A DNA stretch of 64,000 nucleotides from Bacillota bacterium (GTDB taxonomy: Bacteria; Bacillota; UBA4882; UBA8346). The stretch covers positions 1-64,000 of the forward strand of contig JAEYRN010000014.1 in NCBI GenBank assembly GCA_023435565.1, in the 5' to 3' direction. A program made the translations under genes and the position numbers. Under the pieces are notes generated by a model, which ran no database searches, was not told the DNA's origin, and saw nothing but the letters and a program-made list of their open reading frames with translations. Below are positions 17,205 through 26,259 of the stretch, piece by piece. The first letter of the stretch is position 1. The number at the start of each line of letters is the position of its first letter.

Positions 17205-17572
17205 GCGAAAACACTCCTAAAATTGTAAGTTAACCGTAAACCGCGTTGTACGTATTTCCCGACTCAGCTCTTACTGCTACCGGTTAGGTCCACCAATTTT
17301 TCCGGGAAAGCTCCATTGACCTTAACATTGGTAATCAATGCAAAATTCTATCTTTTCGTGTCTTTTCCTTTATTATACATAAGAAAGATTGTGTATAAAG
17401 AACTATCATCTATACAATCGATACTAATAGCGTTCTCAGGTAATAATCCTATTTAGTTCTTATTTATCTATTTTGTCCTGATGTACTATTCGAAAATGCC
17501 ATCAAGATTAAAAATTCCGATGTAGTTATCATAACCAAAAAGTGTGACGGTTCATTAGTACTAAATTAATCT
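17205..17572. other. Intergenic, no gene recognised
   Basis: Contains the aminopeptidase promoter side and AT-rich DNA. A plus-strand frame near 17490-17571 ends with ENAIKIKNSDVVIITKKCDG and so on. It lacks a ribosome site and may be a gene remnant or chance. Nothing else is evident. Confidence 0.3.
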
Positions 17573-18262
17573 TTAAAAGCTATCAATTTTAACAGGTTCA
17601 CCCATACATAGACTACCTTCCGTTACCACCGAATCATAAGCCATAATCCCGACACCGGCATCCCGGGACAGCCGAAGTGCTTTCGTAAATTTTGGATCCA
17701 TGACTGTGTTTGGTAGAAATCGTTGTGGGGCTTTCATTTGAATCAAAAAAAAAATACATCCCCTAAAGCCGGATTTAACTGCTTCAGCCATTTCCAACAG
17801 GTGTTTAGTCCCTCGTTCCGTTGGGGCGTCCGGGAAAAGCGCCGTCCCGTCCCGCTCCAATGTAACTCCTTTAACTTCGATAAAACCCCTTTCCGATTCG
17901 TTTTCATAGTACAAATCAAAACGGGAATTGCCAAACCGTACTTCTTTGACTACCCAGGTCAGCTTTCCAAACTGCGGAAGCAGTCCTTGATTCAATGCTT
18001 CATAAACAACCTGGTTTGGGGCCTGAGAATCAATGTTGATTATAGTCTCCCCTTTATAGGCGGCAATCAGCGAAAAAGGCGTCTTCCGCCCCTCATGTCC
18101 GGCCTTTTCCAGGATGACCTTAGCACCGGGAGTTAAAATCTCCCGGCACCGGCCGGTATTTTTAACGTGGACTGTTTCCACCTTGTCGTTAATTAAGACC
18201 CTGGCAATAAACCGGTTGGGCCTTTCGATAAATGTCCCTTGTTGTATTTTTCCGTATTTCAT
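17573..18262 (-). CDS. sfsA: SfsA family protein
   Basis: 229 residues, matching SfsA in length. Family signatures are present: HVKNTGRCREILTPGAKV near the N-terminus, then NSRFDLY, GFIEVKGVTL and FPDAPTERGTKHL in the presumed nuclease-like core. The name comes from E. coli sugar fermentation stimulation; a DNA-binding or nuclease role has been proposed, and the true function is unclear. AGGGAGAG precedes the ATG closely. A short S4-domain frame ends 31 bases upstream on the same strand. Confidence 0.92.
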   Translation of the reverse strand: MKYGKIQQGTFIERPNRFIARVLINDKVETVHVKNTGRCREILTPGAKVILEKAGHEGRKTPFSLIAAYKGETIINIDSQAPNQVVYEALNQGLLPQFGKLTWVVKEVRFGNSRFDLYYENESERGFIEVKGVTLERDGTALFPDAPTERGTKHLLEMAEAVKSGFRGCIFFLIQMKAPQRFLPNTVMDPKFTKALRLSRDAGVGIMAYDSVVTEGSLCMGEPVKIDSF

Positions 18263-18292
18263 ATGCTCTCCCTAGCAATGTCGGGTGGGAGA

Positions 18293-18445
18293 CTACCTCA
18301 AAATGACCAGTATTCTCCGTCCTTCTTTTATCTTTGTTTTAGTTTCAACCACTTTGCGATCGACCAAAATCCTGCCGGACTTAATCATCTTTTCGATTTG
18401 ATTGCGGCTAATCCCTTCAAAATAATGGGCCAAAAGCTTATCCAA
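18293..18445 (-). CDS. Short S4 RNA-binding domain, possibly a fragment
   Basis: A 50-residue frame (TTG at 18443-18445, AAGGGGAT upstream) reads DKLLAHYFEGISRNQIEKMI, then KSGRILVDRKVVETKTKIKEG. This is the S4 RNA-binding fold as found at the start of RluA-type pseudouridine synthases and in YaaA-like proteins. The frame stays open upstream for about 20 more codons (through EGDWR) without a good start. It could be a tiny stand-alone S4 protein cotranscribed with sfsA or the relic of a larger enzyme. A hairpin plus T-run at about 18488-18515 lies just upstream. Confidence 0.5.
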   Translation of the reverse strand: MDKLLAHYFEGISRNQIEKMIKSGRILVDRKVVETKTKIKEGRRILVILR

Positions 18446-18761
18446 TCTCCAATCCCCTTCAATCTTGGACGAAAATATAAAAAAGAAAGCCCATTTAAAG
18501 GCTTCCGCAAAAGGTCAAAATCTATATTGCTTTCCTTGTAATGGCCAATAACGCCACAAACCCAAAAAGGCCTTTTTAATCAAGATCAGCCCCTATTTCA
18601 AACAGATTTAATCGCGCGTTTCATTTGTCCATTACAAGTACGCCGGTGTCAATTAGTATCTTTCCTTTCTTTGGATAACCATAGTATATATTTATAAACC
18701 GGATATAGTCAAGGGAATTTTATATTTTTGGTTTGGTTCCCTTGCCCATGTAATGGTAAAA
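18446..18761. other. Intergenic with inverted CTTGTAATGG repeats
   Basis: Holds a terminator-like hairpin (AAGCC/GGGCTT) with a T-run on the minus strand near 18490-18505, and a separated inverted repeat CTTGTAATGG (18535-18544) / CCATTACAAG (about 18629-18638). No gene is recognised. Confidence 0.35.
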
Positions 18762-19559
18762 TCACTCCAGTACATCCCTTTTCACGAAGACAACTCGGGA
18801 TATCTGATAAAAGATCAAACCGTAAAAAGCCAGAATTATAATTGAGAACACCAGACTCATCCCTGGCCACACAGGCGGGTTTCCTTTCAAATATCCGGTG
18901 AGGTCCAAGTTAGTAAAGAAAAGATATTTGGTCCAGGGCTTATGAATCATATTGGTCACTTCCGGACCAAATAACATGGTTAGTAATGAAACTCCTATAG
19001 TTAAGGCATTGCTCTTGGAGACGGTAGAAATCATCATAGCCAATGTTCCGTAAATCAATACTTCGGCGAATCTCAGCACATATAAGAGCAGCGCTCCCCC
19101 AAATGAATTAAACCAGATTTTTTTATTGGGCAAAACTTCATACATTAATCCTGTCCCATTGTTGTCCACCAGCATCAAGAATCCGTTAACCAAAAAAGCC
19201 GCTACAAACAAAAGGGCCATTAAAAGCAAACCGAAGAGCGCCATTGCCATAAATTTGGCCAATAAAATGCGGCTGCGGTTTACCGGACGAATTAACAACA
19301 GCTTGATTGTTCCCCAATTGTATTCATTAGCGACGATACCACCGCCTACTATCACCGTAAAAATAGTTATTAGATATAAAGCCGATATTTGTCCGGCAAC
19401 CAATCCCCAAATGTTTTGGTCCGGAACGATCCCCATTCTCCAGGAGGCGGTCGAAGATAGAAAAACCAACAATATTAAAGAACCCATCATCACCCAAGTA
19501 CTTTTTCGAGAATAAATCTTCAAATTTTCACTGTTAATCAGTTTGATTAATTGCTTCAT
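18762..19559 (-). CDS. ABC-2 type transporter permease
   Basis: 265 residues with six predicted membrane segments. The arrangement is that of BcrB/NatB-type ABC-2 permeases, with the conserved NEYNWGTIKLLLIRPV between helices 2 and 3. The ATG overlaps the stop of the upstream ATPase gene by 4 bases (translational coupling). The pair forms an exporter of the bacitracin-resistance or lantibiotic-immunity kind; the substrate cannot be read from sequence. Confidence 0.9.
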   Translation of the reverse strand: MKQLIKLINSENLKIYSRKSTWVMMGSLILLVFLSSTASWRMGIVPDQNIWGLVAGQISALYLITIFTVIVGGGIVANEYNWGTIKLLLIRPVNRSRILLAKFMAMALFGLLLMALLFVAAFLVNGFLMLVDNNGTGLMYEVLPNKKIWFNSFGGALLLYVLRFAEVLIYGTLAMMISTVSKSNALTIGVSLLTMLFGPEVTNMIHKPWTKYLFFTNLDLTGYLKGNPPVWPGMSLVFSIIILAFYGLIFYQISRVVFVKRDVLE

Positions 19560-20458
19560 TCTTTAGTGACCTCCATAAATAGATCTTCCAGGCTTTTTTC
19601 CTTAGATATGATTCCATAAACCTTAACTCCGGCTATAATTAAAGCTTCCGTTAACACCGCCGTCTTTTCGCGATCGGCTAGTACTTCAACCATCCCTCCG
19701 GTATATTTAAGATTAACACCAGGTACGATTCTTTGTATTTCCATACCAGCTCTTTCCGGATGATCAACCTCAAACGATACCCATCGTTTCTCACTTGAAT
19801 TACCGACCTGCTTAACATCAAGTAAACGTCCTCCCTTGATAAAAGCCACCCTATCGCAGATCAGATCCATCTCGGAGAGCAAATGGCTGGAAACGACCAC
19901 CGCAACCCCTTCCTCTTCCGCCAAACGGCGCAAATATTGTCGGAGTTCTCTGATTCCGGTCGGATCCAACCCATTAGTTGGTTCATCCAGGATTAGAACC
20001 GACGGACAGTGTAGTAAAGCTTGGGCCAATCCCAAACGCTGTCTCATGCCAAGGGAATAAGTTCGGACAGGATCATTAATCCGTGCCGATAGACCAACCA
20101 TAGTACTGACTTTATTAATACGCTCCCGCGATACTTGTGGATGAAGATTAACATAATGGGTCAAATTTTGGTAACCGGACAAAAACTGATAAAACTCAGG
20201 GTTTTCAACAACTGCGCCTACCCGAGAAATTGCCTCTTGAAAATGTTTAGAGATGCTCCAACCATTAATCAGAATATCTCCAGCGGAAATCGAGATCAAA
20301 CCGACCATCATCCTGATGGTGGTGGTCTTCCCGGCACCATTCGGACCGAGTAGTCCAAAAACTTCTCCCCGATTAATTTGTAAGGTTAAGTTGTTAACTA
20401 TAGTTTTACCGCTAATCTTTTTAGTAACTTTATTTAATTGAATCACCGGTTCTCCCAT
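19556..20458 (-). CDS. ABC transporter ATP-binding protein (BcrA type)
   Basis: 300 residues. Walker A GPNGAGKTT, the Q-loop region, signature YSLGMRQRLGLA, Walker B VLILDEPTNGLDP and switch His SSHLL are all intact, so the ATPase should be active. The C-terminal 80 residues are the extension typical of BcrA/YxlF-type exporters. It is the first gene of a two-gene operon with the permease. No two-component or regulator gene is directly attached; a LuxR-type gene lies upstream behind a terminator. Confidence 0.93.
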   Translation of the reverse strand: MGEPVIQLNKVTKKISGKTIVNNLTLQINRGEVFGLLGPNGAGKTTTIRMMVGLISISAGDILINGWSISKHFQEAISRVGAVVENPEFYQFLSGYQNLTHYVNLHPQVSRERINKVSTMVGLSARINDPVRTYSLGMRQRLGLAQALLHCPSVLILDEPTNGLDPTGIRELRQYLRRLAEEEGVAVVVSSHLLSEMDLICDRVAFIKGGRLLDVKQVGNSSEKRWVSFEVDHPERAGMEIQRIVPGVNLKYTGGMVEVLADREKTAVLTEALIIAGVKVYGIISKEKSLEDLFMEVTKE

Positions 20459-20497
20459 TTTTACTCTCCCCTTTTGGATTTATAGGAACTAAACACA

Positions 20498-20550
20498 GAA
20501 AAACACCCCCGAAACCACTAAAATCTATAGCTATTTTAGTGTTCCGAGGG
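20498..20550 (-). terminator. Intrinsic terminator after LuxR gene
   Basis: A long stem: CCCTCGGAACACTAAAAT pairs with ATTTTAGTGGTTTCGGGGG, with two mismatches. On the minus strand it is followed by TGTTTTTCTG. It lies 30 bases past the end of the membrane LuxR gene and separates it from the ABC operon. Confidence 0.85.
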
Positions 20551-20579
20551 CAACCTGTATATAGTCCGATCGGGCTATT

Positions 20580-21500
20580 TCATTTTTTTACTGACAAAAC
20601 TTCACTGATCAGCTCGTAACGGCTGGATACTTTAAGTTTTTCAAAGATATGGCGCAGATGGTTTTTTACAGTTGCCGGAGAAATAAATAACATTTTAGCG
20701 ATCTCCTGATTACTCTTACCTTGGATTACCAGATTGATAATTTCCAGTTCTCTCGGGGTTACCTGATATCGTTCAATTAAAGCGCTAAACTTAACCTTTG
20801 AATCTACAGTCGATCGTAATCCGCGAATAATTAGTATAATCAAGAAAATTGTCAAGCATAGATATGATGTCAGAAATAAAGGAAAATTCATACTGAGCCG
20901 GACCGGGCCTTCATAAAACTTATCCTTGATTAGTAAGTAATCTACGCTACCGGCCACCGGGAGCAGTACTCCCATGAAGACCAGCAAGGTTTGAATATTT
21001 TTTGGAAAGGTGGAATCATTTGTCTTACGAAAAAATATAAGTAAGGACAGGACAATAGTTACTCCGATTAGGCCAATTATTATCGCTCTTTTCAGCCAAT
21101 AAAAGATCGGGTAATTAATCCCGAATAGATAATATGAATACTTGGTTACAACTAATAGTGCTGTAGCAATGAAGACGAAATAAAGATACTTTATATATTT
21201 CTTTTGGTTACTCAAAAGAATTAGCGTCCGCCACCAAAAATAAACCGCCAATCCCATCCAGCTAAAGGCTAGCGCTTCGAGGGACGAGTAAAGAATAGTC
21301 TCACGGTGCTCAATGTTTAACACTAAATAGCTACTGAAATACCAGCATAACACAAAAAGACCGAAGGAGAAAAAACATCCGGCTAACGTTTTATAGGTAT
21401 TTGCCTTCTTTTGACTATACAGATAATAGAAAAATCCGGATAAGAGAAGATTAATGGCGAATGTTAAGAAAAAAAGGAATAAGAAGAAATGCTTGAGCAG
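20580..21500 (-). CDS. Membrane-embedded LuxR-type regulator, probable CTG start
   Basis: About 306 residues if translation starts at the CTG at 21500. A perfect AAGGAGG lies 8 bases upstream, and the frame is open and hydrophobic from there; an ATT one codon earlier is the alternative. No ATG or well-placed GTG exists: the GTG at 21353 would cut off two membrane helices and has no site. Seven predicted helices fill residues 1-235. The C-terminal 65 residues are a LuxR HTH (VTPRELEIINLVIQGKSNQE, then IAKMLFISPATVKNHLRHIF). It is a one-component membrane sensor of unknown signal. A terminator follows. Confidence 0.8.
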   Translation of the reverse strand: MLKHFFLFLFFLTFAINLLLSGFFYYLYSQKKANTYKTLAGCFFSFGLFVLCWYFSSYLVLNIEHRETILYSSLEALAFSWMGLAVYFWWRTLILLSNQKKYIKYLYFVFIATALLVVTKYSYYLFGINYPIFYWLKRAIIIGLIGVTIVLSLLIFFRKTNDSTFPKNIQTLLVFMGVLLPVAGSVDYLLIKDKFYEGPVRLSMNFPLFLTSYLCLTIFLIILIIRGLRSTVDSKVKFSALIERYQVTPRELEIINLVIQGKSNQEIAKMLFISPATVKNHLRHIFEKLKVSSRYELISEVLSVKK

Positions 21501-21578
21501 AATTCAAACCTCCTTATAAAAAGCAACTATTAAACTTGCTCTTTACATTATTATACCAATTTTTCGGTGTAATAGAAA

Positions 21579-21610
21579 ATAAACCCCGATTATTCAAATC
21601 AGGGTTTACT
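21579..21610 (-). terminator. Intrinsic terminator
   Basis: Stem TAAACCC-GATT / AATC-GGGGTTTA with a short loop, followed on the minus strand by TTTTCTATT. It lies 50 bases downstream of the unknown gene ending at 21660. Confidence 0.75.
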
Positions 21611-21659
21611 TATATTCTCTAGCCCTCCTAAAAAACCGGTCCAGGCTAAAATGGGGTTT

Positions 21660-22505
21660 TTAAGCTTTAGTATTCCATTGGCCCCTACCGGATACAAAAC
21701 TATCAAACCAAGTTTTTAATTGTTCCGGTCCGAAGCCAATCTTTAAATCTTTATCAATCAACGAACCATTCTGAAAATCAATCTTTTGTTCCAGATCTGC
21801 AATTTTATCCACACCGTAAGCCAAAACGGACTTAAGTTTCGTAATAACTTCTCGAACATACTCATTCTTATCGCCGAAATCCACTTTACCATCGATAATT
21901 TTTTGAAGAGTCTCATTGGCCCCCAAGATCTCGCCATCGACCAGTTTCAACTCATCAAGGTCCTGTCCTGCCTCTTCCTTAAGAAAATTGTAAACCATCC
22001 ATTTATCCAACACTCTTGTATCTTGCTTACCGTTCATGGCTTTGATTGACTCGATATGCATCATCAGTCCCGTGCTTACATCTTTCAGAGCGCTATTAAG
22101 AGTTTCCTCAATCTTAGTCTTTTTAGCTTGATCTTCGATACCGGAAACAGTAATTTGGCCATCCTTGTCAATCGTCAAAGTCATTTTTTCTTTAGCAGAG
22201 AGTTTTATCCCCTGTTTGGCCAGAGCATTATTGATGGCTTGATTAAAAGCCTCCCGATCTTCCAAATTTCTTAAAGCGACCGATAGATTGCCGGAACTGG
22301 CCCAAGTGCCCGTTTTCGGGTCATAAACGCCCTTATCGGTATTAAGATTGTTTGCGGCTAACATGGATTCGATGTTTGACATATTTGACATAGAAGTTTG
22401 ACTTTGCTTTTTCGCCGCCTCCTTGTTCATTAAACTGATTAGGTTATCCTGATTGTAGTAACCGGCCAATCCTTGGCCTATTGAGCCGTTATTGACACAT
22501 CGCAC
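21660..22505 (-). CDS. Hypothetical protein, 281 residues
   Basis: GTG start at 22505 with AAAGGAGA 8 bases upstream. Soluble and mostly helical, with no signal peptide. It opens with a Gly/Asn-rich stretch and an MSN-rich low-complexity segment, then SVALRNLEDREAFNQAINNA and TLTIDKDGQITVSGIEDQAK. It resembles uncharacterised Bacillota proteins with an elongated helical body and a small beta element, perhaps the DUF4885 group, but I cannot assign it firmly. It is monocistronic between a terminator and palindromic element copy B. Confidence 0.7.
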   Translation of the reverse strand: MRCVNNGSIGQGLAGYYNQDNLISLMNKEAAKKQSQTSMSNMSNIESMLAANNLNTDKGVYDPKTGTWASSGNLSVALRNLEDREAFNQAINNALAKQGIKLSAKEKMTLTIDKDGQITVSGIEDQAKKTKIEETLNSALKDVSTGLMMHIESIKAMNGKQDTRVLDKWMVYNFLKEEAGQDLDELKLVDGEILGANETLQKIIDGKVDFGDKNEYVREVITKLKSVLAYGVDKIADLEQKIDFQNGSLIDKDLKIGFGPEQLKTWFDSFVSGRGQWNTKA

Positions 22506-22587
22506 CGATTGTTCTCCTTTCGTAAAGAATGTTCTACAATTTATGTATCGAGTTTTTAGATCAAAAAGTTTAATACCATTTCACTAT

Positions 22588-22715
22588 TAATTGAGAGAAT
22601 TGCAAAAAAAATTTTTAGCTTCAGCTCACAATATATTGATAGATATATCTGGGTTTAAACACTATATATTGTGGCCGAAGGATTAACAAAGGTAATTATG
22701 CAATTCTCATAATTA
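22588..22715 (-). repeat. Palindromic intergenic element, copy B
   Basis: Reverse orientation relative to copy A. Outer arms TTGAGAGAATTGC and GCAATTCTCATAATTA; inner arms CTCACAATATATTGATAG and CTATATATTGTGGCCGAAG. It aligns with copy A base by base over most of its length. It lies between the start of the 281-residue gene and the end of the YdcZ-type gene. Confidence 0.8.
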
Positions 22716-22761
22716 CTAATTATCCGTAAATATAGTTTCTAATTATCGATATACTCTGTCT

Positions 22762-23193
22762 TTAACCTTTGATCTTAAAAACAACAATACCGGCAGCCAT
22801 TAAAAAGATCCCCATTAATTTGGTAAAGTCGAACCTTACGGGGACAACCCCGAAACTACCGGTACAATCAATTAAACAGGCAACCGCCAGTTGGGTAATG
22901 AGGGAGATGGCTATGGTTAGAGTGGGGCCAATCGACGATACCCCCTTAATAATACCGAAAACGATGAAAGCGCCGAAGAAACAGCCGGCCAAATAAAGTA
23001 AATTAACCTCATTCAGCTTTTTAAAGCTCCCATCGCCTTGAAAAATGAGAAAGAGCAACGTTATAACAAGGCCCATCAAATGGACCAACGTGTTGGTCTC
23101 CCATAAACCGATCTTTTCGGTGACTCTGGTAACAAAAACACTTTGCAGGCTAATTAAAAGCCCTGCGATAACCGGGAAGATAATACCGTACAT
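22762..23193 (-). CDS. DMT-superfamily YdcZ/DUF606 transporter subunit
   Basis: 143 residues, five predicted membrane helices. It matches the DUF606 (YdcZ) half-size transporter fold: GLLISLQSVFVTRVTEKIGL at the start, a central GAFIVFGIIKGVSSIGPTL and a C-terminal MGIFLMAAGIVVF. DUF606 proteins often work as pairs, but only one gene is present. GAGGTG lies 7 bases before the ATG. It follows valS on the same strand behind a terminator. Substrate unknown. Confidence 0.85.
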   Translation of the reverse strand: MYGIIFPVIAGLLISLQSVFVTRVTEKIGLWETNTLVHLMGLVITLLFLIFQGDGSFKKLNEVNLLYLAGCFFGAFIVFGIIKGVSSIGPTLTIAISLITQLAVACLIDCTGSFGVVPVRFDFTKLMGIFLMAAGIVVFKIKG

Positions 23194-23216
23194 TCAAAAC
23201 ACCTCATTTTATTATA

Positions 23217-23246
23217 AAAGACCATAGCCGAAAGACCATGGTCTTT
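23217..23246 (-). terminator. Intrinsic terminator after valS
   Basis: AAAGACCAT / ATGGTCTTT (9 bp) enclosing 12 bases, followed by TTTAT on the minus strand. It lies just past the valS stop codon. Confidence 0.75.
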
Positions 23247-23254
23247 GTTGTTAT

Positions 23255-25951
23255 TTATCCTAAATCTCGCAAACGCTCTCTTATTTGGTCGGCTTTCTCT
23301 TTAAACCCTTCCAGTTTGGCCCTTTCCTTGGTGACAATTTCCGGGGGAGCTTTCTGGCTGAAGGCCGGGTTTTCGATCCGGTTTGCCAGTTTTTCAATCT
23401 CCGCTTCCAATTGGTTCAATTCTTTGGTGAAACGCTCTTTCTCCTTAGCTACATCCACCAAACCCGCCATTGGTACGAATATAGTGACACCTCCGGCAAC
23501 AGCACTTATCGCTTTCTCGGGTTTGGGAATATTCTCGCCTATGAATTGATAGTTTTCCAATCCGGCAAGATTCGAGAGATAATTGATATTTCGTTCCAAG
23601 ATTTCCTGTTTTTCGATGGGACAGGTGAAAATAGCCCCAATCTTTTTCGCCGGCGAAACATTGGCCTCGGACCTAATATTACGGATTGCACGGACCATTT
23701 CAATGATTAGGTCCATCTCATTTTCAACCTTTTCAAATAGCAGTTTTTCGGAAGCCTTCGGCCATTTGGCAATCATAATGCTTTCACCCTGACTAGGTAA
23801 TGCTTGCCAGATTTCTTCGGTAAGAAACGGCATAAACGGGTGTAATAACTCCATGGTTTGCCGTAAGACCCTGGTTAATACGGCCTGAGTGGTGCGGCGC
23901 TCCAAGTCGTTTTCTTTTTGATAGAGTCTCGGCTTGGAAAACTCGATATACCAGTCGCAATATTCGTTCCAGAGAAATTCGTATAGCAAGGACGCAGCCG
24001 CGCCCAGATCATACTGTTCCAATAACCTGGTCACTTCAGCGGTAACCTTTTGAGAACGAGTCAAAATCCAACGATCGGGAAGGGACAGCCATTCATTAGG
24101 AAGGGTATCGGACTCTCCAACCATAAAGGATTTGACCAATGAAGCCTGAAGATTATCGACCAGATCTCCGGTTTGGTTCGTTTCTTCATGCATTAATACA
24201 AAACGGGCCGCATTCCAAATTTTATTGGTAAAGTTTCGACTACCTTCCACCTTCTCCATTTGGAACCGTTGATCCTGACCAAGGGCAGTCCCGGTGGCCA
24301 AGGTAAACCGGAGTGTATCCGCGCCATAATTATCGATGATATCCTGGGGATCGACAATCGTTTCCGGCCTGGACTTACTCATTTTCTTACCGTATTTATC
24401 CAATACCAATCCATGAATTAGGACGTCCTTAAAAGGTTCTTGCTCCATAAACTCCAATCCCATAAAAATCATCCGAGCAACCCAGAAGAAAATGATGTCC
24501 CTCCCTGTGACCAAGACTGATGTGGGGTAATATTTCTTTAGTTCCGGAGTCTTTTCGGGCCAACCCAAAGTGGAAAAGGGCCAAAGAGCAGAAGAAAACC
24601 AAGTATCCAATACATCCGGATCTTGTTCCAGTCTATGGCTTTTACATTTAGGACATTGCTTCGGATCTACGCGGGACGGGATAACTTCATTGCAATCCTG
24701 ACAGTACCAGACGGGAATCCGATGCCCCCACCATAATTGACGCGAGATACACCAATCTCTAATATTCTCCAACCAACCCAGGTAAATTTTGGTAAAACGT
24801 TCCGGAATAAAAGCAATTTGGCCATTAAGCGCCGCTTGAATCGCCGGATCTGCCAAAGGTTTCATTTTAACAAACCACTGTTTGGAAATAAGTGGTTCAA
24901 TAATGGAATCGCAGCGGTAACATTGGCCGACAGCATGCCGATGGGGTTCTACCTCTACCAGGTAACCTTCTTGTTTTAACTCTTCCACCAAACGCTCACG
25001 GCATTCATAACGATCAATACCGGAGTATTTTCCTGCTTCGGAAGTCATCCGGGCATCAAAACTGATAACCGTAATTTGAGGCAAATTATGGCGAAGACCC
25101 ATCTCAAAGTCATTAATATCATGGGCCGGGGTTACTTTGACCGCTCCGGTTCCAAATGTCATATCTACGTAAGCATCGGCAATAATCGGGATCCGTCGGT
25201 TCATTACCGGTAAAATTAATTCCTTACCGATTAAATTTTGATAACGGCTGTCTTCCGGGTTTACCGCCACTGCCGTATCGCCTAACATGGTTTCCGGACG
25301 GGTGGTAGCTACCTCCAAATGCCCGGAACCATCGGCCAAAGGATAGCGAATATGCCAAAGGAAACTATCCCGTTCCTCATGTTCAACCTCAATATCGGAA
25401 ATAGTCGTTTGACACTTAGGACACCAGTTGATTAGATAACTACCACGATAGATTAGCCCCTTTTCATAAAGCCGGATGAAGACTTCACGGACCGCGGCTG
25501 AACAACCTTCATCCATGGTAAACCGTTCCCGTTGCCAGTCGCAGGAAGCACCCAAACGTTTCAGTTGTTTGATAATAGTCCCGCCATATTGTTCTTTCCA
25601 AGACCAAACCCGTTCCAAAAACTTTTCTCTGCCTAAATCATGCTTATTTAACCCTTCTTTCGCAAGGGATTCTTCCACTCTAGCCTGAGTTGCTATACCG
25701 GCATGATCCGTTCCCGGCATCCAGAGCGCATTATAGCCCTGCATCCGTCGCCAACGGACCAAAATATCCTGAAGTGTATTGTCCAAAGCATGTCCTAAAT
25801 GAAGCACACCAGTGACATTGGGGGGTGGAATGACAATGCAAAAAGGTTCTCCCTTCTCACCCGCCTCGGCATGAAAATATTCTTGTTTAAGCCAAAATTG
25901 ATAACATTTTTCTTCAACTGCTTGGGGATTATATACTGTTGGCAGACTCAT
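23255..25951 (-). CDS. valS: Valyl-tRNA synthetase
   Basis: 898 residues, close to the usual 880. Class Ia signatures are intact: HLGH at 51-54 (PPPNVTGVLHLGHA) and KMSKS near residue 522. An editing domain lies between them (TTRPETMLGDTAVAVNPED), then the anticodon-binding region and a C-terminal coiled coil (about 835-898) typical of ValRS. It charges tRNA-Val and edits mischarged Thr. AAGGAGG precedes the ATG. A T-box leader controls it, so transcription should rise when uncharged tRNA-Val accumulates. Confidence 0.98.
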   Translation of the reverse strand: MSLPTVYNPQAVEEKCYQFWLKQEYFHAEAGEKGEPFCIVIPPPNVTGVLHLGHALDNTLQDILVRWRRMQGYNALWMPGTDHAGIATQARVEESLAKEGLNKHDLGREKFLERVWSWKEQYGGTIIKQLKRLGASCDWQRERFTMDEGCSAAVREVFIRLYEKGLIYRGSYLINWCPKCQTTISDIEVEHEERDSFLWHIRYPLADGSGHLEVATTRPETMLGDTAVAVNPEDSRYQNLIGKELILPVMNRRIPIIADAYVDMTFGTGAVKVTPAHDINDFEMGLRHNLPQITVISFDARMTSEAGKYSGIDRYECRERLVEELKQEGYLVEVEPHRHAVGQCYRCDSIIEPLISKQWFVKMKPLADPAIQAALNGQIAFIPERFTKIYLGWLENIRDWCISRQLWWGHRIPVWYCQDCNEVIPSRVDPKQCPKCKSHRLEQDPDVLDTWFSSALWPFSTLGWPEKTPELKKYYPTSVLVTGRDIIFFWVARMIFMGLEFMEQEPFKDVLIHGLVLDKYGKKMSKSRPETIVDPQDIIDNYGADTLRFTLATGTALGQDQRFQMEKVEGSRNFTNKIWNAARFVLMHEETNQTGDLVDNLQASLVKSFMVGESDTLPNEWLSLPDRWILTRSQKVTAEVTRLLEQYDLGAAASLLYEFLWNEYCDWYIEFSKPRLYQKENDLERRTTQAVLTRVLRQTMELLHPFMPFLTEEIWQALPSQGESIMIAKWPKASEKLLFEKVENEMDLIIEMVRAIRNIRSEANVSPAKKIGAIFTCPIEKQEILERNINYLSNLAGLENYQFIGENIPKPEKAISAVAGGVTIFVPMAGLVDVAKEKERFTKELNQLEAEIEKLANRIENPAFSQKAPPEIVTKERAKLEGFKEKADQIRERLRDLG

Positions 25952-25974
25952 ACAATGACCTCCTTAAATAAAAA

Positions 25975-26205
25975 AAGACCTACGTCAAAAGGACGAAAGT
26001 CTTTACTTCCGTGGTACCACCTAATTACCCCAAAAGGGCGCTCCATTAGCAGTAACGGGCTTACCCGGCCGGGTTAATTGATTCACACCGGCGACTCCCG
26101 GACGACTTTCGGCTCTTTTAGGCAAGGCCTTTCACCAACCGGCCCCTCTCTTAGACCTAAATCCGAGCTTACTCCTTCCGCTCACTGTCAATAATATATA
26201 AATAA
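25975..26205 (-). promoter_or_regulatory. T-box leader of valS
   Basis: The minus strand carries the conserved T-box core AGGTGGTACCACGG (26009-26022) that pairs with the tRNA acceptor end. It is followed by a terminator stem (AAGACTTTCGTC / GACGTAGGTCTT) with a run of seven T. Upstream, stem I extends to about 26200. A GTC triplet in GAAAGTCGTCC is a candidate Val specifier codon, but the fold was not computed. Confidence 0.92.
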
Positions 26206-26217
26206 ATAATTTCTTTA

Positions 26218-26246
26218 AATATACAATCAATCCGAAGGGGTGTCAA
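26218..26246 (-). promoter_or_regulatory. Sigma-A promoter of valS
   Basis: Minus strand TTGACA (26241-26246) and TATATT (26218-26223) separated by exactly 17 bases. It would start transcription near 26211, right before the T-box stem I. Confidence 0.85.
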
Positions 26247-26259
26247 GATCGGAAATAAT

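Noticed and set aside
26218..26246. Reading the 26.0-26.2 kb structured DNA as a tRNA gene
   Set aside because: The GGTGGTACCACGG core, adjoining terminator and position before valS identify a T-box leader; no cloverleaf was found.
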